This document shows, piece after piece, positions 16,716-26,377 of a stretch of DNA of 57,970 nucleotides (positions are counted from its first letter, which is position 1; every line of letters starts with the position of its first letter). Under the pieces are notes generated by a model. It was not told the origin of the DNA and ran no database searches. It worked only from the letters and a program-made list of their open reading frames with translations. Source of the stretch: SYIM01 sp039800205. Lineage in GTDB: Bacteria; Pseudomonadota; Gammaproteobacteria; Burkholderiales; Burkholderiaceae_E. The translations under genes and the position numbers were made by a program. Where the stretch lies: contig JBDLRB010000241.1 in the NCBI GenBank assembly GCA_039800205.1, forward strand, positions 1 to 57,970. The letters are read 5' to 3'.

Positions 16716-19700
16716 ATGCCCAAACGTACCGACCTGAAGAGCATCCTGATCATTGGTGCCGGTCCGATCATCATCGGACAGGCCTGCGAGTTCGATTACT
16801 CAGGCGCGCAGGCCTGCAAGGCCCTTCGCCAGGAAGGCTTTCGGGTCATCCTGGTCAACAGCAATCCCGCCACGATCATGACCGACCCCGAGATGGCCGA
16901 TGTCACATACATCGAGCCGATCACCTGGCAGGTCGTGGAACGGATCATCGCCAAGGAGCGCCCCGATGCGATCCTGCCGACGATGGGCGGCCAGACGGCG
17001 CTCAACTGCGCGCTCGATCTGCACCGCCATGGCGTACTTGACCGATTTGGGGTCGAACTGATCGGTGCCTCACCCGAGGCTATCGACAAGGCCGAAGATC
17101 GGCAGAAATTCAAGGAGGCCATGACCCAGATCGGACTCGGGTCGGCGCGCTCGGCCATCGCGCATTCCCTGGACGAAGCCTGGGCGGGTCAGAAGGCCAT
17201 TGGTTTCCCCGTCATCATTCGCCCGAGCTTCACGCTGGGCGGTACGGGGGGCGGCATCGCCTACAACGCGGAAGAATTTGAAACCATCTGTCGCCGCGGG
17301 CTCGAAGCATCGCCCACCAATGAGCTCCTGATCGAGGAGTCCCTGATCGGATGGAAAGAATACGAGATGGAGGTTGTGCGCGACCGGCGTGACAACTGCA
17401 TCATCGTCTGCTCGATCGAAAATCTGGATCCGATGGGGGTACACACGGGCGACTCCATCACCGTCGCGCCGGCACAGACCCTGACGGACAAGGAATACCA
17501 GTTGATGCGGGATGCGTCGATCGCAATCCTGCGCGAGATCGGTGTCGATACGGGAGGCTCCAATGTCCAGTTTGCGATCAATCCGCGCGATGGCCGGATG
17601 ATCGTCATCGAGATGAATCCACGGGTCAGTCGTTCCTCGGCGCTCGCGTCCAAGGCCACCGGTTTTCCAATTGCCAAGATTGCCGCCAAGCTCGCCGTGG
17701 GCTACACGCTCGACGAACTGCGCAACGACATCACGGGGGGCGCCACCCCGGCGTCCTTCGAGCCCAGCATCGATTACGTGGTCACCAAGATTCCGCGATT
17801 TGCCTTTGAAAAGTTTCCGCAGGCTGATTCGCGTCTGACGACGCAGATGAAGTCGGTCGGCGAGGTCATGGCGATTGGACGAACCTTCAAGGAAAGCTTC
17901 CAGAAGGCGCTCCGGGGCCTCGAGACCGGGATCGACGGGCTGGATCCCCGCAGTACCGATCGCGACGAGATTGCGACCGAGCTGGGCGAACCGGGTCCGG
18001 AGCGCATCCTGTATGTGGCCGATGCCTTCCGGGTGGGGATGAGCGTCGAGGAAATTTATGAGGAGTCGGGGATCGATCCCTGGTTCCTGGCCCACATCGA
18101 AGATCTGGTTCGTCTTGAAGGCCTGATGGCCACGCGCTCGCCGCAGTCCCTCTCGGCTGACGAATGGCGCTTCCTCAAGGCGAGCGGCTTCTCCGATCGG
18201 CGGATGGCTCACCTGATGGGGACCGACCAGGGGGCGATCCGGAGCCTGCGCCACGCGCTGGGCGTGCGGCCTGTGTACAAGCGGGTGGACACCTGCGCGG
18301 CTGAATTCGCGACGGGGACCGCCTACATGTATTCCACCTACGATGAGGAGGACGAGGCGGCACCCACCGATCGTCGCAAGGTCATCGTGCTGGGAGGCGG
18401 GCCCAATCGGATCGGTCAGGGCATCGAGTTCGATTACTGCTGCGTGCACGCGGCCTTCGCGTTGCGCGAGGATGGTTACGAAACCATCATGGTGAACTGC
18501 AACCCCGAGACCGTATCCACCGATTACGACACCTCTGATCGCCTGTATTTCGAGCCCGTCACCCTGGAGGACGTTCTTGAAATCGTTGCCGTCGAGCGCC
18601 CCGTCGGTGTGATCGTCCAGTACGGGGGGCAAACGCCGCTCAAGCTCGCCTTGGCGCTCGAGGCGCATGGCGTACCCATTGTCGGGACCTCGCCCGAGTC
18701 GATTGATATCGCCGAGGACCGCGAACGTTTCCAGAAGCTGCTGGCTGATCTCAATCTCAAGCAACCGCCCAACCGCACCGCTCGGACCGAGGCCGAGGCG
18801 CTCGCACTGGCCGGTGAGATCGGCTATCCGCTGGTTGTCCGCCCCAGCTATGTGCTGGGCGGACGGGCGATGGAGATCGTTCACGAGCAGCGTGATCTCG
18901 AGCGCTACATGCGCGAGGCCGTCAAGGTCTCCGAAGACAGCCCGGTTCTGCTCGACCGATTTCTGAACGATGCGATCGAGGTGGACGTCGACTGCCTGTC
19001 GGACGGCACGCGGGTCTTCATTGGCGGCGTGATGGAGCACATCGAACAGGCGGGGGTGCATTCGGGGGATTCGGCCTGTTCGTTGCCGCCCTATTCGTTG
19101 TCGGCGACAATGGTCGATGAATTGAAGAGGCAGACCGCCGTCATGGCCCGAGCCCTGGGGGTCTGCGGACTGATGAACGTGCAGTTCGCGATTCAGCGAA
19201 ACGGCGACGATGCTGCGGGCGAGGGCACGGTGTACGTGCTCGAGGTCAATCCCCGGGCGTCGCGCACCGTCCCGTACGTCTCAAAGGCGACCGGCCTGCA
19301 GCTCGCAAAGATCGCAGCCCGGTGCATGCTGGGCCGCAGTCTCGATCAGCAGGGCGTGGGTGATGAGGTTGTGCCCCGTTACTACTCGGTGAAAGAAGCG
19401 GTCTTTCCCTTCGTCAAATTCCCGGGAGTCGACACCATCCTGGGACCCGAAATGAAGTCCACGGGCGAAGTGATGGGTGTGGGGTTCACGTTTGGCGAAG
19501 CCTTCGTCAAGTCCCAGCTGGGCGCGGGCGTGCGGATCCCCGATTCGGGCACGGCCTTCATTTCGGTTCGCCAATCAGACAAGTCACGGGCCGTCGAAGT
19601 CGCCGCCAAGCTGCATGGTGCGGGGTTTGCGCTGGTGGCCACCCGAGGCACGGCTGCAGCGATTGCCGAGGCCGGCATTCCGGTCAGCGTGATCAACAAG

Positions 19701-19943
19701 GTCCAGGAGGGCCGGCCGCACGTTGTCGACATGCTGAAGAATGGCGAGATCCATCTGGTCATCAATACCGTGGAAGAAAAGCGCGGGGCGATCAGCGACT
19801 CGCGTTCGATTCGGACCACGGCGCTGGCCCAGCGGGTGACTTACTACACCACGATTGCCGGCGCCCGGGCCGCGGTTGAGGGTTTGCACCAGCAAAATCA
19901 GCTGGACGTTTATAGTCTGCAATCGCTGCATCAGGCAGCCTGA
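16716..19943 (+). CDS. carB: Carbamoyl-phosphate synthase large subunit
   Basis: CarB (1075 aa, full length) makes carbamoyl phosphate from bicarbonate, ammonia and two ATP. Two ATP-grasp halves are visible: the first begins IIGAGPIIIGQACEFDYSG, the second VLGGGPNRIGQGIEFDYC near residue 560. Each has an ATP-binding FPVIIRPSFTLGG or YPLVVRPSYVLGG motif. The C-terminal MGS-like allosteric domain (residues ~940-1075) contains VINKVQEGRPHVVDMLKNG. It is translationally close to carA and ends in a hairpin before greA. Confidence 0.97.
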   Translation: MPKRTDLKSILIIGAGPIIIGQACEFDYSGAQACKALRQEGFRVILVNSNPATIMTDPEMADVTYIEPITWQVVERIIAKERPDAILPTMGGQTALNCALDLHRHGVLDRFGVELIGASPEAIDKAEDRQKFKEAMTQIGLGSARSAIAHSLDEAWAGQKAIGFPVIIRPSFTLGGTGGGIAYNAEEFETICRRGLEASPTNELLIEESLIGWKEYEMEVVRDRRDNCIIVCSIENLDPMGVHTGDSITVAPAQTLTDKEYQLMRDASIAILREIGVDTGGSNVQFAINPRDGRMIVIEMNPRVSRSSALASKATGFPIAKIAAKLAVGYTLDELRNDITGGATPASFEPSIDYVVTKIPRFAFEKFPQADSRLTTQMKSVGEVMAIGRTFKESFQKALRGLETGIDGLDPRSTDRDEIATELGEPGPERILYVADAFRVGMSVEEIYEESGIDPWFLAHIEDLVRLEGLMATRSPQSLSADEWRFLKASGFSDRRMAHLMGTDQGAIRSLRHALGVRPVYKRVDTCAAEFATGTAYMYSTYDEEDEAAPTDRRKVIVLGGGPNRIGQGIEFDYCCVHAAFALREDGYETIMVNCNPETVSTDYDTSDRLYFEPVTLEDVLEIVAVERPVGVIVQYGGQTPLKLALALEAHGVPIVGTSPESIDIAEDRERFQKLLADLNLKQPPNRTARTEAEALALAGEIGYPLVVRPSYVLGGRAMEIVHEQRDLERYMREAVKVSEDSPVLLDRFLNDAIEVDVDCLSDGTRVFIGGVMEHIEQAGVHSGDSACSLPPYSLSATMVDELKRQTAVMARALGVCGLMNVQFAIQRNGDDAAGEGTVYVLEVNPRASRTVPYVSKATGLQLAKIAARCMLGRSLDQQGVGDEVVPRYYSVKEAVFPFVKFPGVDTILGPEMKSTGEVMGVGFTFGEAFVKSQLGAGVRIPDSGTAFISVRQSDKSRAVEVAAKLHGAGFALVATRGTAAAIAEAGIPVSVINKVQEGRPHVVDMLKNGEIHLVINTVEEKRGAISDSRSIRTTALAQRVTYYTTIAGARAAVEGLHQQNQLDVYSLQSLHQAA

Positions 19944-19967
19944 TTGCGTTAAAGTCTATTGATCAGG

Positions 19968-20009
19968 CGGTCCGTGCGGGTTGATTCCCGACGGACCGTG
20001 CCGCTTTTT
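19968..20009 (+). terminator. Stem-loop with T-run between carB and greA
   Basis: CGGTCCGT-g-CGGG pairs with CCCG-ACGGACCG across a TTGATT loop (12 bp, one bulge). TTTTT follows at 20005-20009, a few bases after the stem. It may terminate the carAB transcript, or act in the greA leader. The T-run spacing is not ideal. Confidence 0.5.
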
Positions 20010-20025
20010 GTAACGGAAATCGACG

Positions 20026-20502
20026 ATGCCAACCATCCCACTGACCGTGCGGGGCGCGGAACTCCTGCGCGAGGAACTTCAGCGACTCAAACATGTCGAA
20101 CGCCCTTCGGTGATCACTGCGATTGCGGAGGCTCGTGCGCAGGGCGACCTGTCCGAGAACGCCGAGTATGACGCCGCGCGCGAGCGCCAGGGGTTTGTGG
20201 AAGGTCGAATTGCCGAGCTTGAGGCCAAGCTGGCCAATGCACAAATCATCGATCCCCGATTGGTGGATGCCGAGGGACGGGTGGTCTTTGCCTCAACCGT
20301 CGAGCTCGAGGATCTTGATTCGGGCGAACGCTCGGTCTATCAGATTGTGGGTGATGATGAGGCCGATATCCGCGAGGGCAAGATTTCGGTATCGAGTCCG
20401 ATTGCCCGCGCCCTGATCGGCCGCTCGGTCGGCGATGTGGTCAAGGTCACGACACCGGGTGGTACGCGCGAGGTCGAGATCCTCGACGTACGTTACGATT
20501 GA
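20026..20502 (+). CDS. greA: Transcription elongation factor GreA
   Basis: GreA (158 aa) enters the RNA polymerase secondary channel and stimulates cleavage of backtracked RNA. The N-terminal coiled coil includes the acidic tip GDLSENAEYDAARERQ (residues ~41-56). The C-terminal FKBP-like domain has ISVSSPIARALIGRSVGDVV. carB-greA linkage is common in this group. Its 3' end overlaps the convergent yhbY-like gene by 10 bp. Confidence 0.96.
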   Translation: MPTIPLTVRGAELLREELQRLKHVERPSVITAIAEARAQGDLSENAEYDAARERQGFVEGRIAELEAKLANAQIIDPRLVDAEGRVVFASTVELEDLDSGERSVYQIVGDDEADIREGKISVSSPIARALIGRSVGDVVKVTTPGGTREVEILDVRYD

Positions 20503-21308
20503 GATCGACGTTTCCGGGCGGGTGCGCCGCTGGGGGCGCTCGATGCGCGCACCGTCCCACGACCGGGCGCCGTGCCCGTTCGGGTTGTTCCGGTCGCCCT
20601 GCGTGTCGCGCCGGCCGATTGCGGTGCAGCCTTGCCGGGGCCCCGGGCGGTCGGACGCTTGCGTCCCGTCCCGCTGGGCCGAGGCGCCTGAACGCCGGTG
20701 CCGCTCCGGCTATCCGAACCCCGCAGACCCTCTGGGCGACGGCGTGCAGCGGGCTTGGCCGATCCCAGCGCCTTGCCGGCTGCGGAACGGCCGGCCGGGC
20801 TACGCTCACCCATTCCGGTCCGGGGTTTCTTGGTCTGTGCGCCGCGTTTGACGGCAGGCGTGCGGGCGCTGGGCGTACCCGGTCGCGCCGGCCGGCCGGC
20901 GTGTTCGATGGCGCGAGCCGCCTGTTTCTTGTTCATCGAGCGGGTCGATTGGGGCGAGGCCTCGGGCGCCGGACGCCAGATGATCAGCAGCTTGCCGATC
21001 ATCTGCACGGGGGCGCAGCCGAGTGCGTTGCCAAGCGCCTCCATCAGACGCGACCGATGATCACGGTCGTCGCCCAACACCCGGATCTTGATCAATTGAT
21101 GGTGGGTCAGGGCTCGATCGACCTCCGCGAGGACGGCCGGCGTCAGGCCCGCCTCGCCAATCATGACCACCGGGTCAAGGTGATGCGCTTGCGCCCGCAA
21201 ATCGCGCCGTTCGGTCGCAGTGAGCACCGGGGCAGAACGGGGGGCATGATCCTCTGGCCCATCCGCGGGCTCGGGGTTCGCCCCCCGGGTGGGCCAATCG
21301 GTCTGCAT
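20493..21308 (-). CDS. YhbY/CRS1-YhbY-domain RNA-binding protein with long basic tail
   Basis: Residues ~30-115 form a CRS1-YhbY (CRM) domain: LTATERRDLRAQAHHLDPVVMIGEAGLT, then HQLIKIRVLGDDRDHRSRLMEALGNALGCAPVQMIGKLLIIWRP. YhbY proteins bind pre-50S rRNA. After this the protein continues ~155 residues as an Arg/Ala/Pro/Gly/Ser/Thr-rich basic tail ending RKRRSQS, while E. coli YhbY stops at 97 aa. The tail is probably disordered and RNA-binding. It is divergent from rlmE (56 bp) and convergent with greA, as in related genomes. Confidence 0.82.
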   Translation of the reverse strand: MQTDWPTRGANPEPADGPEDHAPRSAPVLTATERRDLRAQAHHLDPVVMIGEAGLTPAVLAEVDRALTHHQLIKIRVLGDDRDHRSRLMEALGNALGCAPVQMIGKLLIIWRPAPEASPQSTRSMNKKQAARAIEHAGRPARPGTPSARTPAVKRGAQTKKPRTGMGERSPAGRSAAGKALGSAKPAARRRPEGLRGSDSRSGTGVQAPRPSGTGRKRPTARGPGKAAPQSAGATRRATGTTRTGTAPGRGTVRASSAPSGAPARKRRSQS

Positions 21309-21364
21309 CTGGCGCTGTCCTGTTTCTGAAACCTGTCAATCCAAGACCCCATCCTACAGCCTCG

Positions 21365-22009
21365 ATGAAGAAGAGCAAAGTCAACCGCGCATGGCTTGAC
21401 CGTCATATGAACGACCCCTACGTGAAGCTTGCGCAGAAGCACGGCTATCGCTCGCGTGCCGCCTTCAAGCTGATCGATATCGATGCGCAGGACCGTCTGA
21501 TCAGGCCCGGCATGACGATCGTCGATCTCGGCAGCACCCCGGGTGCCTGGTCACAGGTGCTTCGCGAGCGTCTTGCACGGCCGGGCGGCGGGCTGAACGG
21601 GCGGATCGTGGCGCTTGACCTGTTACCGATGGAGCCCATTGCCGATGTGGCCTTTCTGCTGGGCGATTTTCGTGAGAAGGAGACGCTCGACCGCTTGAAC
21701 GAAGTCCTGGGGCCGGACAGGGTTGATCTTGTGGTTTCTGATATGGCCCCCAACTTGAGTGGTGTGGGTCCGGCAGATGCAGCGCGCATGGGCGATCTGA
21801 TCGAATTGGCGATTGAATTCGCCGCGGCCCGACTGAAGCCCGAGGGGGCTTTGCTTGCAAAATGCTTTCACGGAAGTGGGTACAGCCAGATGGTCCAGCG
21901 ATTCAAGGCGCATTTTCTGAACGTTCATGCCCGAAAACCGGCCTCCTCTCGCGGAGAATCCGCAGAGACCTATCTGCTTGGTCGTACCTTGCGTCGGACT
22001 TCGGCATAA
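21365..22009 (+). CDS. rlmE: 23S rRNA 2'-O-ribose U2552 methyltransferase RlmE (FtsJ)
   Basis: RlmE (214 aa) methylates U2552 in the A-loop during 50S maturation. The SAM-binding motif is VDLGSTPGAWSQVL (residues ~53-66). The K-D-K-E catalytic set is visible in the YRSRAAFKL region, SDMAPNLSGV, LLAKCFHGSG and SAETYLLG. The rlmE-ftsH pairing is conserved. Confidence 0.96.
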   Translation: MKKSKVNRAWLDRHMNDPYVKLAQKHGYRSRAAFKLIDIDAQDRLIRPGMTIVDLGSTPGAWSQVLRERLARPGGGLNGRIVALDLLPMEPIADVAFLLGDFREKETLDRLNEVLGPDRVDLVVSDMAPNLSGVGPADAARMGDLIELAIEFAAARLKPEGALLAKCFHGSGYSQMVQRFKAHFLNVHARKPASSRGESAETYLLGRTLRRTSA

Positions 22010-22098
22010 AATAGGGGCAGTCAGGTGGGTTGAATCGGTCGTTCAGGCCGACAACCCCCGGCGGCACGGCGCCGCGTTTCATTGACAGGGGTGCAGCA

Positions 22099-24009
22099 GT
22101 GAACAACATGTTTTCGAAGGCGGCGGTCTGGCTGGTGGTGGCACTGGTGCTGTTCACCGTCTTCAAGCAGTTCGATACCCGGCAGGCGCGAGGCGGGGAT
22201 ATGCCCTACTCGCAGTTCATGTCCGAGGCGCGTGAGGGGCGGATCGACAGCGTTCAGATCGATGGCCGCACCGTCCGGGCACGTACCCGCGACGGTCGCA
22301 GCTTCACCGTCTACACGCCCAGCGACATCTGGATGGTCGGCGACCTGATGAAATATGGCGTTCAGGTCCAGGCCAAGGCCGAGGAAGAGCAGTCACTGCT
22401 CCTGAACATTTTCGTTTCCTGGTTCCCCATGCTGCTGCTGATTGGCGTGTGGGTATTTTTCATGAGGCAGATGCAGGGTGGGGGCCGGGGGGGCGCCTTC
22501 TCGTTTGGCAAGTCCAAGGCCCGCATGCTTGACGAGAGCAACAACTCCATCACATTTGCGGACGTTGCCGGCTGTGACGAGGCCAAGGAAGAGGTTCAGG
22601 AACTGGTCGAGTTCCTGCGCGATCCCAGCAAGTTCCAGAAGCTGGGCGGACGCATTCCTCGCGGCGTACTGATGGTGGGCTCGCCCGGTACGGGCAAGAC
22701 CCTGCTCGCCAAGGCGATTGCGGGCGAGGCCAAGGTTCCGTTCTTCTCGATTTCGGGCTCCGATTTTGTCGAAATGTTCGTCGGTGTGGGTGCTGCGCGC
22801 GTACGCGACATGTTCGAGAACGCGAAGAAGCACGCGCCCTGCATCCTGTTCATCGACGAAATCGACGCCGTCGGGCGCCAGCGGGGTGCGGGTCTGGGGG
22901 GCGGAAACGACGAGCGCGAGCAGACGCTGAATCAGTTGCTGGTTGAAATGGACGGCTTCGAGACCGGGCAAGGCGTCATCGTGATCGCGGCCACCAATCG
23001 TCCCGATGTGCTTGACCCCGCGTTGCTGCGCCCCGGGCGCTTCGACCGGCAAGTGGTCGTTCCCTTGCCCGATATCCGTGGCCGCGAGCAGATTCTGTCC
23101 GTTCACATGCGCAAGGTACCGATCGGCGGAGATGTTCGTGCCGACGTCCTGGCGCGCGGTACGCCGGGCTTCTCCGGTGCGGACCTGGCCAATCTCGTCA
23201 ACGAAGCGGCCTTGTTTGCTGCGCGGCGTAGCGCGCGACTGGTCGAGATGATCGATTTTGAGCGTGCAAAAGACAAGATCATCATGGGCGCAGAGCGACG
23301 TTCGATCGTGATGCCCGAGGACGAGCGGCGGAATACCGCATACCACGAGTCCGGGCATGCGATCGTTGCCCGCATGCTCCCCAAGACTGATCCGGTTCAC
23401 AAGGTGACCATCATTCCGCGTGGACGCGCGCTGGGCGTGACGATGCAACTGCCCGAGACCGATCGATACAGTATGGATCGGGATCGGATGCTCAACACCA
23501 TTGCAGTGCTGTTCGGTGGTCGGATTGCCGAAGAGGTCTTCATGAACCAGATGACCACTGGGGCGTCGAACGATTTCGAACGCGCCACTGCGATTGCACG
23601 TGACATGGTCACCCGCTACGGCATGAGCGACCTGTTGGGTACCATGGTGTACGCTGAGAACGAGGGCGAGGTCTTCCTGGGCCGGTCGATCACCAAGACG
23701 ACCAACATGTCCGAGGAGACGATGCGCAAGGTCGATTCCGAGATTCGCCGCATCATCGACGAGCAGTATCGGGTGGCGCGCGATATCCTGGAAACGCATC
23801 GCGACAAGGTTGAGGCCATGGCCAAGGCCTTGCTGGAGTGGGAGACGATTGACGCCGAGCAGATCGATGACATTGTCAATGGTCGTCCGCCTCGCCCCCC
23901 GGTGCAGGGCTCTTCATCTGCGCCCTCGGGCGGTGCGGGTGGAGCGGGACAGGCGGGTAATGCGAGTCCCGCCCAGGCGCCGGCATCGGCCGCCGAACCA
24001 GCCGCCTGA
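22099..24009 (+). CDS. ftsH: ATP-dependent zinc metalloprotease FtsH
   Basis: FtsH (636 aa) is the membrane-anchored AAA protease that degrades LpxC, RpoH and faulty membrane proteins. Two membrane helices flank the periplasmic domain (MFSKAAVWLVVALVLFTVF at the start, then NIFVSWFPMLLLIGVWVFF near 110). Walker A is GSPGTGKT, Walker B ILFIDEIDA, and the zinc motif HESGH is in AYHESGHAIVARM. GTG at 22099 gives the usual beta-proteobacterial start NNMFSKAAVWLV; an ATG at 22030 would add 23 non-conserved residues. The C-terminal ~35 residues are Pro/Ala/Gly-rich. Confidence 0.96.
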   Translation: MNNMFSKAAVWLVVALVLFTVFKQFDTRQARGGDMPYSQFMSEAREGRIDSVQIDGRTVRARTRDGRSFTVYTPSDIWMVGDLMKYGVQVQAKAEEEQSLLLNIFVSWFPMLLLIGVWVFFMRQMQGGGRGGAFSFGKSKARMLDESNNSITFADVAGCDEAKEEVQELVEFLRDPSKFQKLGGRIPRGVLMVGSPGTGKTLLAKAIAGEAKVPFFSISGSDFVEMFVGVGAARVRDMFENAKKHAPCILFIDEIDAVGRQRGAGLGGGNDEREQTLNQLLVEMDGFETGQGVIVIAATNRPDVLDPALLRPGRFDRQVVVPLPDIRGREQILSVHMRKVPIGGDVRADVLARGTPGFSGADLANLVNEAALFAARRSARLVEMIDFERAKDKIIMGAERRSIVMPEDERRNTAYHESGHAIVARMLPKTDPVHKVTIIPRGRALGVTMQLPETDRYSMDRDRMLNTIAVLFGGRIAEEVFMNQMTTGASNDFERATAIARDMVTRYGMSDLLGTMVYAENEGEVFLGRSITKTTNMSEETMRKVDSEIRRIIDEQYRVARDILETHRDKVEAMAKALLEWETIDAEQIDDIVNGRPPRPPVQGSSSAPSGGAGGAGQAGNASPAQAPASAAEPAA

Positions 24010-24034
24010 GCGCTGATCAACCCACGCGTGGATC

Positions 24035-24058
24035 GAGCCGGCCCTTCTGGGCCGGTTC
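24035..24058 (+). terminator. 10-bp stem-loop between ftsH and folP
   Basis: GAGCCGGCCC and GGGCCGGTTC pair through 10 bp with a TTCT loop. No long U-tract follows, so termination would be partial or Rho-assisted; folP starts 13 bp later. Confidence 0.5.
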
Positions 24059-24071
24059 GTCATTGATCCCC

Positions 24072-24938
24072 ATGAATTGTGGCCGTTTCGTCTTCCCGCT
24101 TGATCGCTCCATCATCATGGGGGTGATCAACGTCACCCCGGATTCCTTTTCAGACGGGGGCCAGTATTTCGATGTGAAGCGGGCTATTGATCACGGATTT
24201 CAGATGGTTGATCAGGGCGCGGCCATGATCGATATCGGCGGAGAATCCACGCGCCCGGGCGCGTCCGACCCCGGGGTCCAGGCCGAACTCGATCGTATTC
24301 TCCCGGTCCTCGAGGGGCTGAAATCGGCTGGAGCGGCATTGTCGGTGGACACCCGTAAACCGCAGGTCATGCAAGCGGTCCTCGCTGCCGGTGCGGACAT
24401 GATCAATGATGTCAACGGTTTCCGTGACCCGGCGGCTGTCGATGCGGTGTCAGCCCATCCTGCGTGTGGCGTGTGTGTGATGCATATGCAGGGTACGCCG
24501 GAGACCATGCAGGCCGATCCGCGCTATGCCGAGGTCGTTGCCGAGGTCGGTGACTGGCTGTCAGACCGGGTGAGGGCACTCATTGCGGCCGGGGTCTCTC
24601 GTTCGCGCATCGTGATCGATCCGGGCATCGGATTCGGCAAGACACTCGATCACAACCTGTCACTGATTGCCTCGGTCGCCCGCCTTGCGGCCCAGGCGCC
24701 CGTGCTGATCGGTGTGTCCCGGAAATCGATGCTCGGCGCGCTGACCGGGCGACCGGTCGATCAAAGGCTACCGGCCAGTCTGGCGGCGATGCTGGCCGCG
24801 GTGGCGCGAGGCGCCCGCGTGATCCGGGTCCATGATGTTGCACAGACCCGCGATGCGCTGACCGTTTGGGAGGCGATCGAGCAGGCCGCCGTCCATCCCG
24901 TGCGCTCGCCCCTTGCGATTGGAGCAGACAAATCATGA
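24072..24938 (+). CDS. folP: Dihydropteroate synthase
   Basis: FolP (288 aa) condenses p-aminobenzoate with dihydropterin pyrophosphate and is the sulfonamide target. Diagnostic motifs are MGVINVTPDSFSDGG near residue 16, DIGGESTRPGA near 55, NDVNGF near 115, and GVSRKSMLG near 215. ATG at 24072 is preferred to a TTG at 24063. The last codon overlaps the glmM start by 4 bp (ATGA), as in the conserved ftsH-folP-glmM operon. Confidence 0.95.
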   Translation: MNCGRFVFPLDRSIIMGVINVTPDSFSDGGQYFDVKRAIDHGFQMVDQGAAMIDIGGESTRPGASDPGVQAELDRILPVLEGLKSAGAALSVDTRKPQVMQAVLAAGADMINDVNGFRDPAAVDAVSAHPACGVCVMHMQGTPETMQADPRYAEVVAEVGDWLSDRVRALIAAGVSRSRIVIDPGIGFGKTLDHNLSLIASVARLAAQAPVLIGVSRKSMLGALTGRPVDQRLPASLAAMLAAVARGARVIRVHDVAQTRDALTVWEAIEQAAVHPVRSPLAIGADKS

Positions 24939-26302
24939 GCAGACGTTATTTCGGTACCGACGGCGTTCGCGGCAAGGTGGGTGAGGAGCCCATCACCCCG
25001 GATTTCGTCATGCGACTCGGTCACGCTGCGGGGCGCGTGTTGGCGGCCCAGTCGGTCGGCACGTCGTCGCCCGGGCTCGCGGGGGGAAAGCCCGCGACGG
25101 TCCGACCGGCCGTGATCATCGGCAAGGACACGCGGATCTCGGGGTACATGCTCGAGGCGGCGCTCGAGGCTGGGCTGTCTGCGGCCGGTGTCGATGTGCT
25201 GCTGTGCGGGCCGCTCCCCACGCCAGCCGTCGCCTATCTGACCCGTGCGCTGCGGCTGTCTGCAGGGGTCGTGATCAGTGCCTCACACAACCCCTATGAC
25301 GACAACGGGATCAAGTTCTTCTCGGCTCAGGGGGACAAGTTGCCCGATGCGCTCGAGGCGCGGATCGAAGCCGAACTCGACCTGCCGATCCGCTGCACGG
25401 CCTCGGATGGACTAGGTCGGGCCCGCCGGGTGACCGATGCGGCTGGGCGTTACATCGAGTTCTGCAAGCGCACCTTCCCGGCTGAGCTCGATCTGCGCGG
25501 CCTGCGAATCGTCATGGACTGTGCACACGGCGCGGCGTATCAGACCGCCCCCCATGTGTTTCATGAACTGGGTGCCGAGGTGATCTCGGTCAACGCGAAT
25601 CCGAACGGCTTCAATATCAATCAATCCTGCGGTGCCACCCAGCCCGACCATCTGGTTCGGGCCGTCATCGAACATCGTGCCGATCTGGGTATTGCGCTTG
25701 ATGGCGATGCCGACCGGCTCGTGATGGTCGATAGCGAGGGCCGAATCTTCAATGGCGATGAGTTGCTGTACATCATCGTTCGGGATCGGCAGCAGCAGGC
25801 ACCGGTGGCCGGCGCGGTCGGCACGCTGATGTCCAATCTGGGGCTCGAGCAGGCCTTGGGCCGATTGGGCGTTGCCTTCGCTCGGGCCAAAGTGGGTGAC
25901 CGTTATGTGCTCGAAGTCCTGCGGCAGCAGGGCTGGCTGTACGGCGGCGAGAGTTCGGGCCACCTGCTGTGTCTGGATCATCACAGCACGGGCGACGCCA
26001 CGATCAGCGCCCTTCAGGTCCTGGCGGCACAGCGCAGGTCCGGAGCCCGCCTCGCCGATCTGTGTTCGGACTTGCGGATGATGCCCCAGGTCCTGGTCAA
26101 CGTGAAGGTGGAGCGAGGGTTCGAATGGACCGCTCATCCCGGCCTGAGTGCGGCGCGTCAAGCGGTCGAACAGGAACTGGGCGATTCAGGGCGGATTCTG
26201 ATTCGAGCGTCCGGAACCGAGCCCGTGCTGCGCGTGATGGTTGAGGCACAGTCGGATGAACTCGCCCATCGGATGGCGCACCGATTGGCCGACGCGCTTT
26301 GA
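24935..26302 (+). CDS. glmM: Phosphoglucosamine mutase
   Basis: GlmM (455 aa) converts glucosamine-6-phosphate to glucosamine-1-phosphate for UDP-GlcNAc and hence peptidoglycan and lipid A. The start MSRRYFGTDGVRGKVG is typical. The phosphoserine loop is VISASHNPYDDNGIKFF near residue 107, the metal loop DGDADRLVMVD near 255, and the substrate-binding loop RASGTEPVLRVMVE near the C terminus. The start overlaps folP by 4 bp. Confidence 0.96.
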   Translation: MSRRYFGTDGVRGKVGEEPITPDFVMRLGHAAGRVLAAQSVGTSSPGLAGGKPATVRPAVIIGKDTRISGYMLEAALEAGLSAAGVDVLLCGPLPTPAVAYLTRALRLSAGVVISASHNPYDDNGIKFFSAQGDKLPDALEARIEAELDLPIRCTASDGLGRARRVTDAAGRYIEFCKRTFPAELDLRGLRIVMDCAHGAAYQTAPHVFHELGAEVISVNANPNGFNINQSCGATQPDHLVRAVIEHRADLGIALDGDADRLVMVDSEGRIFNGDELLYIIVRDRQQQAPVAGAVGTLMSNLGLEQALGRLGVAFARAKVGDRYVLEVLRQQGWLYGGESSGHLLCLDHHSTGDATISALQVLAAQRRSGARLADLCSDLRMMPQVLVNVKVERGFEWTAHPGLSAARQAVEQELGDSGRILIRASGTEPVLRVMVEAQSDELAHRMAHRLADAL

Positions 26303-26325
26303 GTGGTTGTGCAGGATCTCCCGAG

Positions 26326-26377
26326 CGTTCGACGCCTCGCCAGAGGCGCCGAACGTCTGAGGCCGGGGCAGCCTCAG
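26326..26377. terminator. Two tandem stem-loops between convergent genes
   Basis: The first pairs CGTTCG-a-CGCCTC with GAGGCG-c-CGAACG (26326-26355). The second pairs CTGAGGC with GCCTCAG (26357-26377) and includes the stop codon of the minus-strand methyltransferase gene. They probably separate glmM transcripts from the opposing gene, but neither has a T-run. Confidence 0.45.

Noticed and set aside
17070..19061. 663-residue open frame on the minus strand opposite carB
   Set aside because: Shadow frame of a highly conserved GC-rich gene; no recognisable domain and no ribosome-binding site.
20499..21329. 276-residue plus-strand frame opposite yhbY
   Set aside because: The minus-strand frame has a clear CRM domain; the plus frame has none.
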